Positions 54,534 through 64,000 of a DNA stretch of 64,000 bases are shown piece after piece. Made by a program: the position numbers and the translations under genes. The DNA is from Reticulitermes speratus (taxonomy: Eukaryota > Arthropoda > Insecta > Blattodea > Rhinotermitidae), in assembly GCA_021186555.1 (NCBI GenBank), contig JAJKFL010000006.1, positions 3,395,715 through 3,459,714 of the forward strand, read 5' to 3'. The notes beneath the pieces were generated by a model. That model was not told the DNA's origin, searched no databases, and saw nothing but the letters and a program-made list of their open reading frames with translations. The number at the start of each line of letters is the position of its first letter. Position 1 is the stretch's first letter.

Positions 54534-54656
54534 CCTTTACCTTTATCTAAGTCTTACGGACTCAGTGTACAACACGTTGTATTCCTCTGCACGCTTTTTG
54601 TCAATACGTCAGTCTCTGATCACTAGTCAAGTTACGTGCAGAAAAGTAGGCAGGCC

Positions 54657-55845
54657 TTTATGCAAAGTGTCTGATATTTATATGCAAAGTGTCTGATATT
54701 TATATGCAAAGTGTCTGATATTTATATGCAAAGTGTCTGATATTTATATGCAAAGTGTCTGATATTTATATGCAAAGTGTCTGATATTTATGCAAAGTGT
54801 CTGATATTTATATGCAAAGTGTCTGATATTTATATGCAAAGTGTCTGATATTTATGCAAAGTGTCTGATATTTATGCAAAGTGTCTGATATTTATGCAAA
54901 GTGTCTGATATTTATGCAAATTGTCTGATATTTATATGCAAAGTTTCTGATATTTATGCAAAGTGTCTGATATTTATATGCAAAGTGTCTGATATTTATA
55001 TGCAAAGTGTCTGATATTTATGCAAAGTGTTGTTGATATTTATATGCAAAGTGTCTGATATTTATGCAAAGTGTCTGATATTTATGCAAAGTGTCTGATA
55101 TTTATATGCAAAGTGTCTGATATTTATGCAAAGTGTCTGATATTTATGCAAAGTGTCTGATATTATATGCAAATTGTCTGATATTTATATGCAAAGTTTC
55201 TGATATTTATATGCAAAGTGTCTGATATTTATATGCAAAGTGTCTGATATTTATGCAAAGTGTCTGATATTTATATGCAAAGTGTCTGATACTTATGCAA
55301 AGTATCTGATATTTATGCAAAGTGTCTGATATTTATGCAAAGTGTCTGATATTTATATGCAAAGTGTCTGATTTATATGCAAAGTGTCTGATATTTATGC
55401 AAAGTGTCTGATATTTATATGCAAAGTGTCTGATATTTATATGCAAAGTGTCTGATATTTATATGCAAAGTGTCTGATATTTATATGCAAAGTGTCTGAT
55501 ATTTATATGCAAAGTGTCTGATATTTATGCAAAGTGTCTGATATTTATATGCAAAGTGTCTGATATTTATATGCAAAGTGTCTGATATTTATATGCAAAG
55601 TGTCTGATATTTATGCAAAGTGTCTGATATTATATGCAAAGTGTCTGATATTTATGCAAAGTGTCTGATATTTATGCAAAGTGTCTGATATTTATGCAAA
55701 GTGTCTGATATTTATGCAAAGTGTCTGATATTTATATGCAAAGTGTCTGATATTTATATGCAAAGTGTCTGATATTTATATGCAAAGTGTCTGATATTTA
55801 TGCAAAGTGTCTGATATTTATGCAAAGTGTCTGATATTTATGCAC
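54657..55845. repeat. 20/22-bp minisatellite, about 56 units
   Basis: The unit is TATGCAAAGTGTCTGATATT with an optional extra TA (TATATGC). Long (22-bp) and short (20-bp) units are interspersed non-randomly, with runs of each. A few point variants (AAATTGTC, AAAGTTTC) recur in pairs at 54.92 and 55.17 kb, showing block duplication. Confidence 0.95.
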
Positions 55846-55849
55846 ATTA

Positions 55850-56230
55850 GGACACTTCGACAAATTGGAGTTAAAACCGTCAATATCAAATTTCACGAAA
55901 ATCCTTCAAGCAGTTCTGAATCCTTTAATGCGAACTGATAGACCCGTTGAACAAAGCGATTGTAATAGGCAATAGTCACTCCGCAGGGACGCTAGCCCCG
56001 TCTAAATAAATCCCGGTGGAAGCCGGTACTGGTACAAACAGTCACTGGCATCGACCGGCGGTAACAAGCTTGCCTACGGAGTGCGACACGTGACGGCGCT
56101 GGCGTCGTTTTGAACTTCTTACTGAAAAATTAAATTAATTATTTTGTAAACTTTAAAACCTGCTGAAATATTTCTCATATCTGAATATAAAAGTACTCAA
56201 AAAGAAACGAAATTTACGTTTTTATATTAT
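55850..56230. other. no recognised feature
   Basis: No gene or repeat recognised. Confidence 0.4.
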
Positions 56231-56234
56231 TATT

Positions 56235-56325
56235 GTCGTCATCATCATCATTATCATCATTATCATCACCATCATTATCATCATCATCATTATCATCATC
56301 ATCATCATCATCATTATCATCATCA
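56235..56325. repeat. (ATC)n microsatellite
   Basis: Runs of CATCATCATTATCATC. Confidence 0.95.
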
Positions 56326-56431
56326 CACAGATCGACAGCCGGCTTGTACCTGCTACTCATTTCTTCCGTCTTTCCGCAATGTTACAACTGAAGTTCTTCA
56401 TGCCAAAAGTTTACTCATCTTTCAACGTCTT

Positions 56432-56680
56432 CAGCTCAGTCGGTATAGTGACCAGGCTGCGGGCTGAATGACCGACGGCCGCCAGGTACAAGCTCTCTCC
56501 TCTTCACCGCAAACTCCAGATATGCTCTGAGACATTCTCAGCCTTTCAAACAGTGAGTAATGATATTCTTTTCACGGGGTAAAGCGGCCTCATCGTGAAG
56601 CTAACCACACATCTCCAGGCAGCCTTAAGGTTAAGAATGTTTTCGTTCAGTTTCACCTCCATTTCCCCATACGTCTTCAC
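56432..56680 (+). repeat. SINE family C-like, diverged copy
   Basis: Head CAGCTCAGTCGGTATAGTGA, weak box B, body CACGGGGTAAAGCGGCCTC and GGCAGCCTTAAGGTTAAGAA. Strongly decayed. Confidence 0.6.
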
Positions 56681-56689
56681 GGTTCTGTG

Positions 56690-57222
56690 CTTCAGTAAGT
56701 GTAGAAATAACATAAACTTTTATTTCCTGTTTGTCAATTAGGTAAATGAACCATCTTGTTCTTGATCGCTGTAATTGTTCCTTTCTCTAAATACATTCTA
56801 GACTACTCTGGCCATTGTCTCCAATGCACAAACCGTTCAGTCATCTCTGCTAAACCTTTAACATATCTTGCAATCCATTTTTCTTAACTCTTTGAACACT
56901 AAAAGATTAGAACTACGATAAGAACACTTAAAAGTAATGAAGACAGTTACATTTATAATTAAATAGGAAAAAGAGAAAGTTACTGCATTGAAGATTCCCA
57001 GGCAGTGCCCGCTCGTCCTTCCGGTAAAGGTAGGCTGATAGCAAGGTAAAACGTTGGGAAGTGAAGAAGCTAAGGTGATGGTAAGTGGAATGTTAGGAGC
57101 GTGCAGCAGGGGAGAGAAGTTGAGCTTTTGGGCTGAATTTAATGCGTAAAGGGCAGCAGTATGGCGAAATTTTGGTAAAGCTAGAAGGACCGAAGACTAA
57201 CATTAGTCTATATTTCTATACT
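56690..57222. other. no recognised feature
   Basis: Shares the CCCAGGC..GCCCGCTCGTCCTTC scrap (56998) with 32.86 kb. No gene recognised. Confidence 0.4.
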
Positions 57223-57235
57223 TAAAGACACAAGT

Positions 57236-57505
57236 AGCCGATCACAGTGGCCGCGCGGTCTAAGGCGTGGGTCTACGGCCGCTCGCTTACTGGGATTGCG
57301 GGTTCGAATCCCGACAGGGTCATGGATGTCTGTCTGTTGTGAGTGTTGTGTGTTGTCAGGTAGAGGTCTCTGCGACGGGCTGATCACTCGTCCAGAGGAG
57401 TCCTACCGAGTGTGGTGTGTCTAAAAAAGTGTGATCGTGAAGCCTCAAAAAATTAGGCGGCCTAGGCCCCCAAGGGGCTGTCGAGCCATTGGGGAAAAAA
57501 AAAAG
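57236..57505 (+). repeat. SINE family A, complete copy with 12-bp target duplication
   Basis: Head TGGCCGCGCGGTCTAAGG and GGGTTCGAATCCCG, body to GGGGCTGTCGAGCCATTGG, A-tail. Flanks AAAGACACAAGT (57224-57235) and AAAGATACAAGT (57506-57517) differ at one base. This is the best reference copy in the window. Confidence 0.95.
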
Positions 57506-57554
57506 AAAGATACAAGTCCCGCCCCCCAATACACACATTCCACCTGGACTTTAA

Positions 57555-57725
57555 AGACAATTCAGTTAATGTTTTATAAGTAAATAAAGACAGTTTGTTG
57601 TAAGAATCGCACAAAACGTATCAATAAAATGAGTGGGCAGAATACAGCTGTTTTGTTAAATCTGGCGGTACACATATTTACCACTCGGTTTGAAAGGCTT
57701 CAAATTACTTATAATTTTTATCGCT
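57555..57725 (-). repeat. diverged unit of the 114-bp satellite / TTAA MITE family
   Basis: TTCAGTTAATGTTTTATAAG, GACAGTTTGTTGTAAGAATC and GAGTGGGCAGAATACAG follow the order of the MITE core in inverted view. No array. Confidence 0.6.
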
Positions 57726-57729
57726 TTAT

Positions 57730-58970
57730 GTCTCCACACGCCAACCCCAATGCATGTTACAGACAGATAAACAGGAATTGATCACCGCAGAATTTTGGTA
57801 CGCCAAAACAGCCTTCTGTATTTCTATAATTGTCGTACAACAGGCTACAAGAGGAAATACAGCTTTACAGAAACACAAGAATGGTACTAATTTAAGACAC
57901 ATTGTTTCTGTAAGAGAGTTCCAAGCCACCCATTGTCATTTCAATCTCCCATTTCATTTCCTGTCAATTTCGCTTCGTTCACTGTTGAGTCGCAATGTAG
58001 CTCTTAAAGGTGATGTATTCAGACACACGGCTGCAGAATGTTGCCACAGAATGTAAACATTTCGCACCTTCCTCTTTACATATTGGCCCTAAAGATGGAG
58101 GCAGGAGATTCTTCCAAAGCGTAGGCACACATCTACCGAACTATAAGACGTCACAGCTCGTAACCTTGAAACTGTCTTGTATGAAAGAAAGTGTATTATA
58201 TGACGTCACGGTCCTGGAGTCTTAAACGTAATTACAGGAGCTGAATTACAGTGTCAGATGTGGCGATGTAAAATGAATTATGCGCGAACCGAAACTGCGT
58301 TGAAAGTTACTCGAATTTATAACTGCTAAATTTATTAACACGATTGAAATAACTCATATATCTCATAACTGAAACACATCCTTTGTTGAAGGCACTAAGC
58401 TTAGAGCTTCTTCGCGAGTTCCAAAACAGAATGCAAATTAAACAACAGAACAAAGACGAAATCAGAAATGTGCGGAAGCTCTGTGAGAACCACAGAGGTT
58501 TTGTGTTAAAATTAAGCGTGACTTCTGATTAAAGGAATCCAGCTGTGTTCTGTGCTTTTGGCAGATTCGGTTAAAACACGTTCAAACGAATTTCTAACGT
58601 TTGAGGTATTATGCTCGCGAAATCAAATTGTAGCTCACAGCACAACACTGTTACAGAACAGTGAATAATTACAGTGAACAGGGGCAGAAACAATATGCAC
58701 GGAATCACGATATACATGCATAATGGCGTCTATTTCGCTACCTCATAATATTCTGTAAATTAATGAAGACTGCAGATGACTTCATGCTTTGCTCCATATC
58801 AGCCTGTCTGTATGCTTTACATAAAGGCATTGTTAATAGTGCGACACGTACAGCATTAAATGCTGGACAATTAGTATAAACTGAGTTGGAAGGGATATGA
58901 AAGGAAGCTGCCATTGTCTGATTTACGGTGCTGTTCTGAAATTAGTCTGGAGGGACTGAGGAAAACTATG
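57730..58970. other. mostly no recognised feature
   Basis: A foldback-family scrap lies at 58085-58215 (CTAAAGATGGAGGCAGGAGA, AAGACGTCACAG, GACGTCACGG). The 100- and 71-aa frames have no domain. Confidence 0.4.
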
Positions 58971-58974
58971 AAGC

Positions 58975-59107
58975 ACGTCAGTCAAGAAAGGTGAGAAGGG
59001 CGAAGCATGTAGCGCGTACGTGGGTAAAGAGAAATGCACACAGCGTTTGATGGGAAAAACAAGGAAAGACACCATTTGTAAGATCTTGTTGTAGATGGGA
59101 GAATAAT
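58975..59107 (+). pseudogene. decayed GTTA-tail LINE ORF2 fragment, interrupted
   Basis: Translation shows RRAKHVARTWVKRNAH and later a CRWENN end, corresponding to RRxGHVARMGEKRNAY..RRRWEDN of the family, with stops between. It is cut at 59107 by an opposite-strand copy of the same family, so one LINE inserted into another. Confidence 0.65.
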
Positions 59108-59430
59108 ATTAACTAACTAACTAACTAACTAACTCCATGTAGCACAGTCCTTCTTGAGAAGCTGACAGTTCCTCAGCTAGTCAAGAAATTCCCCGCGTTT
59201 TATGGAACCCGAAGGTTCATTACCGCACTCACAAGAGTCCGCAGGTCCGAGGCTCTGTATAGTGTTTCGTAACATGGTAATTTTTTAAGGTTAGGAGTTG
59301 TTAGCACCTCGCCCAACCCCCAAGCTGGAGGACCACCCCTTGTAGGCTGTCCGCGACTGCATATTCGCAGCTACCCTCCATATTTGGAGGCCGTTCCTCC
59401 ATCCGCAACCTGAGGACGCGCCATGCCGTG
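59108..59430 (-). repeat. GTTA-tail LINE 3' region, inverted, attached to the 23-bp array
   Basis: The plus-strand view starts with the tail (AACT)n at 59113, then CCATGTAGCACAGTCCTTCT, CCCGCGTTTTATGGAACCCG, AAGGTTCATTACCGCACTCA, CCAAGCTGGAGGACCACCCC and CAACCTGAGGACGCGCCATG. Relative to 28.7-29.1 kb a block is deleted at about 59235. The 23-bp array follows directly. Confidence 0.85.
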
Positions 59431-59960
59431 GTGACAGGGACCGACTTATCGTGGTGACAGGGACCGACTTATCGTGGTGACAGGGACCGACTTATCGTGG
59501 TGACAGGGACCGACTTATCGTGGTGACAGGACCGACTTATCGTGGTGACAGGGACCGACTTATCGTGGTGACAGGGACCGACTTATCGTGGGGGACTGCA
59601 GGGACCGACTTATCGTGGTGACAGGGACCGACTTATCGTGGTGACAGGGACCGACTTATCGTGGTGACAGGGACCGACTTATCGTGGTGACAGGGACCGA
59701 CTTATCGTGGTGACAGGGACCGACTTATCGTGGTGACAGGGACCGACTTATCCTGGTGACAGGGACCGACTTATCGTGGTGCAGGGACCGACTTATCGTG
59801 GTGACAGGGACCGACTTATCGTGGTGACAGGGACCGACTTATCGTGGTGACAGGGACCGACTTATCGTGGTGACAGGGACCGACTTATCGTGGTGACAGG
59901 GACCGACTTATCGTGGTGACAGGGACCGACTTATCGTGGTGACAGGGACCGACTAATCGT
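59431..59960 (-). repeat. 23-bp minisatellite, about 23 units, inverted
   Basis: The unit on the plus strand is CGTGGTGACAGGGACCGACT plus TAT. It is the reverse complement of the 28.26-kb array. A few units carry 1-base losses (59528, 59780) or an insertion (59592). Confidence 0.95.
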
Positions 59961-59964
59961 GGTA

Positions 59965-60204
59965 ATAATATTATAAAAAAATGATTTTAAACTTTTATAC
60001 ATCAAAACAAAATCTCTAAAGCTGTTTACTGCACCATAACTCGGGATTTTGATATAATACAGACGAATAGGGATAGTCGCCAGGTACAGTGATTTTTGTT
60101 GTTTGATTTACTAAATGTCTGAATTATTGATGCACGGAAATGTGCGGTACTACAAAATAAAAAAGGGATGTTAAACAAATAGGACTGTAGTTTGTGGACT
60201 GGAT
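59965..60204. other. no recognised feature
   Basis: AT-rich sequence. Confidence 0.4.
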
Positions 60205-60332
60205 TAAGATGGCTTAGGATAGGGATAAGTGGCGGAATTTTGTGAACACTGCAATGAACCTGAGGGGAATTTCATGACTAGCTGAGAAACTATTAGCTTC
60301 TCAGTAAGGACTCTGCTCCATGGAGTTAAGAG
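60205..60332 (+). repeat. GTTA-tail LINE 3' end
   Basis: GGCTTAGGATAGGGATAAGT, GAACACTGCAATGAACCTGA and AAGGACTCTGCTCCATGGAG, with a weak tail (TTAAGAGTTGG). Confidence 0.8.
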
Positions 60333-60334
60333 TT

Positions 60335-61148
60335 GGTCAGACTTGTTTGCTTAATGACTAAGGCCATTTCACCCCACGAGAAAATCCCCCATTACTCGTT
60401 TTATGGACTGCGAGAGGCAGTCTGGTCACCAAGGGCGGAGAAGGTAGGAACCCTGGGCCATCCACGAAATTGAACTGCCGTTATTTATCACGTAGTCAAC
60501 GATTGTACTGAGCTATACTAGCTCACACGTATATTTATAAGAATATTCTACTACTACAACTACTATCAGTAGTTCTACCACTACCGCTGCTACTACTACT
60601 ACTTTATCCTCTTCTTTAGTCTACATAACAGCGGTCATGTGTGGCTGACAGTTGAACTGTCAAAGTTCTTAGCTAAACGTGGCGGTCACGCAGTCTTCCC
60701 ATTTACCATGCCTGTGACCTCAACATAATCCTTTCAACCGAGCAAAGCCATCTCCATCCGTCATCGATTTTTCATATTTTCTCATTTTCTTTCTTCGGTT
60801 CTCATTCTTGTTCCAACTGACACGTAACAAAAACCATTTCTGATGTCACGTCGTCAAAAAAGCATTTCCTACATCGCCACTCTTCCTGATGGCGCATCCC
60901 GATCCTTCCCATTCTTTCACGAAGCAGCAAGGCCCTTAGTGTGATCCCCAGAACAACAAAACCCGCCGTGCTATCTCGCTCTACAACTCTTGCCGTATTA
61001 TTTCCCACTCTGCTGCTGCAGAAATCAGAAACACATCGCCCAAACCTCCATCGAAATTTATGATCTTCCGCTGTTGCCAGTTTCTTATTTCTGTATACAA
61101 TACTTGTTCTGAGTCTTTCTCCTAGACAAGTCTCTGCTTCCACAGTAC
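60335..61148. other. no convincing gene
   Basis: A possible decayed tRNA-type SINE at 60395-60530 (GGAGAAGGTAGGAACCCTGG, ACTGAGCTATACTAGCTCAC). The 113-aa minus frame (60802-61143) has no domain I know and no neighbouring gene evidence. Confidence 0.35.
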
Positions 61149-61149
61149 G

Positions 61150-61465
61150 CTTCCAGCTAACTAACTAGCTAACTAACAAAATAACTGACCAGCGTAACAT
61201 CTAACAAACCAAGCAACCAACCAACTAACCAAATGGCCAGCTAAATAACCAACTAATTAACCAACTACACGACTAATTAACCAGGTAACTAACCACATAA
61301 CTGACCAGCTTAACATCTAACTAACCAACTAACTAATCAACTAACAAGTTAACTAACTAACCAATTAACCAACTATCCAGCTAAACAGCCAGTTTACCAC
61401 TAACTAACCGATTAACCAACTATCCAGCTAACCAACCAGTGTACCACCTAACCAACTAACTAACC
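61150..61465 (-). repeat. AACT/AACC tetranucleotide field
   Basis: CTAACTAACTAGC-type units with longer blocks repeated (AACCAACTATCCAGCTAA at 61366 and 61409). In the minus view it is a GTTA/GGTT tail expansion following the LINE end at 61466-61505. Confidence 0.9.
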
Positions 61466-61505
61466 AACCCCACGGAGCACAGATCCTCCCCAGAAACTCA
61501 AGACG
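61466..61505 (-). repeat. GTTA-tail LINE, terminal scrap
   Basis: CACGGAGCACAGATCCTCCC then CAGAAACTCAAGACG is the inverted 3' UTR end (CTTCTCAAGAAGGACTGTGC then TCCATG in good copies). It joins the tetranucleotide field on one side and the 38-bp array on the other. Confidence 0.65.
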
Positions 61506-63212
61506 TCCAGTTACCCAAACTCAGCAGCCATCACATTGCTACGTCCAGTTACCCAAACTCAGCAGTCATCACATTGCTACGTCCAGTTACCCAAACTCAG
61601 CAGCCATCACATTGCTACGTCCAGTTACCCAAACTCAGCAGTCATCATATTGCTACGTCCAGTTACCCAAACTCAGCAGTCATCACATTGCTACGTCCAG
61701 TTACCCAAACTCAGCAGCCATCACATTGCTACGTCCAGTTACCCAAACTCAGCAGTCATCACATTTCTACGTCCAGTTACCCAAACTCAGCAGCCATCAC
61801 ATTGCTACGTCCAGTTACCCAAACTCAGCAGCCATCACATTGCTACGTCCAGTTACCCAAACTCAGCAGTCATCACATTGCTACGTCCAGTCACCCAAAC
61901 TCAGCAGCCATCACATTGTTACGTCCAGTTACCCAAACTCAGCAGTCATCACATTGCTACGTCCAGTTACCCAAAATCAGCAGCCATCACATTGCTACGT
62001 CCAGTTATCCAAACTCAGCAGCCATCACATTGCTACGTCCAGTTATCCAAACTCAGCAATCATCACATTGCTACTTCCAGTTACCCAAACTCAGCAGCCA
62101 TCACATTGCTACGTCCAGTTACCCAAACTCAGCAGCCATCACATTGCTACGTCCAGTTACCCAAACTCAGCAGTCATCAAATTGCTACGTCCAGTTACCC
62201 AAACTCAGCAGCCATCACATTGCTACGTCCAGTTACCCAAACTCAGCAGTCATCACATTGCTACGTCCAGTTACCCAAACTCAGCAGCCATCACATTGCT
62301 ACTTCCAGTTACCCAAACTCAGCAGTCATCACATTGCTACGTCCAGTTACCCAAACTCAGCAGTCATCACATTGCTACGTCCAGTTACCCAAACTCAGCA
62401 GTCATCACATTGCTACGTCCAGTTACCCAAACTCAGCAGCCATCACATTGCTACGTCCAGTTACCCAAACTCAGCAGCCATCACATTGCTACGTCCAGTT
62501 ACCCAAACTCAGCAGCCATCACATTGCTACGTCCAGTTACCCAAACTCAGCAGTCGTCACATTGCTACGTCCAGTTACCCAAACTCAGCAGTCGTCACAT
62601 TGCTACGTCCAGTTACCCAAACTCAGCAGCCATCACATTGCTACGTCCAGTTACCCAAACTCAGCAGTCATCACATTGCTACGTCCAGTTACCCAAACTC
62701 AGCAGCCATCACATTGCTACGTCCAGTTACCCAAACTCAGCAGCCATCACATTGCTACGTCCAGTTACCCAAACTCAGCAGCCATCACATTGCTACGTCC
62801 AGTTACCCAAACTCAGCAGTCGTCACATTGCTACGTCCAGTTACCCAAACTCAGCAGCCATCACATTGCTACGTCCAGTTACCCAAACTCAGCAGTCGTC
62901 ACATTGCTACGTCCAGTTACCCAAACTCAGCAGCCATCACATTGCTACGTCCAGTTATCCAAACTCAGCAGTCATCACATTGCTACGTCCAGTTATCCAA
63001 ACTCAGCAGTCGTCACATTGCTACGTCCACTTACCCAAACTCAGCAGTCATCACATTACTACGTCCAGTTATCCAAACTCAGCAGTCATCACATTGCTAC
63101 GTCCAGTTATCCAAACTCAGCAGTCGTCACATTGCTACGTCCAGTTACCCAAACTCAGCAGTCGTCACATTGCTACGTCCAGTTACCCAAACTCAGCAGC
63201 CATCACATTGCG
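61505..63212. repeat. 38-bp minisatellite, about 45 units
   Basis: The unit is ACGTCCAGTTACCCAAACTC then AGCAGCCATCACATTGCT, with two frequent variants (CAGTCATC, CAGTCGTC) and ATCC for ACCC. Thirty-eight is not a multiple of 3, so each frame cycles every 114 bp, and no phase has a stop. Hence three overlapping plus-strand frames of 549-658 codons, none of which I consider a gene. Confidence 0.97.
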
Positions 63213-63214
63213 GC

Positions 63215-63772
63215 CCTCTCTAGTGTATAGCATGTCTAAGATCAATCTTTTTATCCATCACAGATATATGGAGTCCAGCCCTCAGTGTTTCCACTTGGTT
63301 TGTTTAACGCATTCGGCCATGTTTTTCTCCGTCAGTTACACTGTGCTGCCATCTATACGCACCACACACATACCGTACGTGAGTGCAAGCAGCCGGTTCG
63401 CTCTTTTCGCAACCACTACTACAATCTCCCAGAAAAATAGCCTTCCTTCTTCCAGTACAACCTACATCAAATCTGTCTCACACTCTATATTTTTATTTCT
63501 TCTGTTACTTTCTTATTTTGGCTGTTATTTTTTTCCTCATCGTTCATCTGAACGTGTTCCTCTTTCTGCAACACACAGCTGGTCCTAGCAGCAGCTCCTA
63601 TATCATACAGCAGACATACAGGCTGAATACAGCATTTAAAATATCTGCTTCTTTTTGTTACAAAGTTCATGAGCCAAATACCGAACTGCCTTCACAGTGT
63701 GCTCTCTGCAAGGTATGTGGAATTCTGTAAGCGACTTTCGCCCGGGTAAAATTGTAAGAGGAGCATATTTAT
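63215..63772. other. no recognised feature
   Basis: The 115-aa frame has no domain that I know. T-rich in the middle. Confidence 0.4.
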
Positions 63773-63777
63773 TTAAC

Positions 63778-64000
63778 CCTTTAAATCTTAGTGGTTACTT
63801 TACGCACCACCAGTTTTAACATTCACAAATTCTACGTTCTGCCCACACAGTGTATTTATGTGTTTTGTGTGGATCTCAGAACAAACAGCGATTATTTCAC
63901 TGTACAACATTAACTGACTGGTTTGTATAACTGATACGGAGTGTGTTTACTGCGCGGTACGGACTGTATTTATGTGTTTTGTGTGGATCTCAGAACAAAC
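63778..64000 (+). mobile_element. TTAA MITE with 114-bp core array, cut by the window end
   Basis: TTAA at 63774-63777, left end CCCTTTAAATCTTAGTGGTT, then TCTACGTTCTGCCCACACAG and one complete core unit followed by the start of the next (CTGTATTTATGTG at 63966). The array continues beyond the window. Confidence 0.85.

Noticed and set aside
56998-57030. CCCAGGC..GCCCGCTCGTCCTTC shared with 32.86 kb as a new repeat family
   Set aside because: Only about 35 bp of similarity in two places; too little to define a family.
57245-57315. tRNA-Leu-like sequence (also at 24.45, 27.43, 31.85, 40.7, 41.2 and 49.66 kb) as tRNA genes
   Set aside because: Box A and box B are present, but each continues into a SINE body with a poly-A or short-repeat tail, several with target duplications.
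60802-61143. 113-aa minus frame
   Set aside because: No recognisable domain, splice context or conservation visible. Could be an exon fragment, but I cannot support it.
61536-63588. Open frames of 549, 564 and 658 aa
   Set aside because: They are three phases of one 38-bp tandem repeat. No non-repeat domain, and the last one only adds about 120 residues of unrecognised sequence after the array.

Overview
The window looks like repeat-dominated nuclear DNA of an insect, most likely a polyneopteran (cockroach, termite or stick-insect type). I base this on remembered C-terminal peptides and 3' ends of its LINE families, on its tRNA-derived SINE families, and on its short palindromic elements that share a GACGTTTCGG core. 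This is recognition from memory, not a database result. I see no convincing host gene, rRNA, functional tRNA gene, CRISPR array or virus. There is no operon structure and nothing prokaryotic.

Adding up array spans, about a fifth of the window is tandem repeat, in more than twenty arrays with units from 4 to 215 bp. The largest are a 38-bp array (61.5-63.2 kb), a 20/22-bp array (54.7-55.8 kb), a tetranucleotide field (20.5-21.8 kb), a 41-bp array (43.2-44.2 kb), a 24-bp array (16.8-17.7 kb), a 49-bp array (5.9-6.8 kb) and TACA microsatellites (33.4-35.2 kb). Long open reading frames inside these arrays are by-products of repetition.

The rest is mainly transposable-element debris. It includes (1) 5'-truncated LINE 3' ends, among them an RNase H-bearing R1-like fragment sitting inside the TACA microsatellite; (2) at least five tRNA-headed SINE families, several copies with clear target-site duplications; (3) a mariner-like transposase relic plus two hairpin MITEs with the same termini; (4) an inverted-repeat DNA transposon encoding a 125-aa MADF-domain protein, the only plausible intact coding sequence; (5) a TTAA-flanked MITE family whose interior has been amplified into a 114-bp satellite at three places; and (6) long inverted-repeat (foldback) elements.

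The main theme is that tandem arrays here grow out of, or sit against, transposable-element ends. A 39-bp minisatellite is the multiplied 3' end of one LINE family. The tetranucleotide fields continue the short-repeat tail of another. A 23-bp minisatellite travels with that second family at two loci 30 kb apart. The 114-bp satellite is the multiplied core of a TTAA-flanked MITE. SINE families also appear to share bodies and 3' ends under different tRNA heads.
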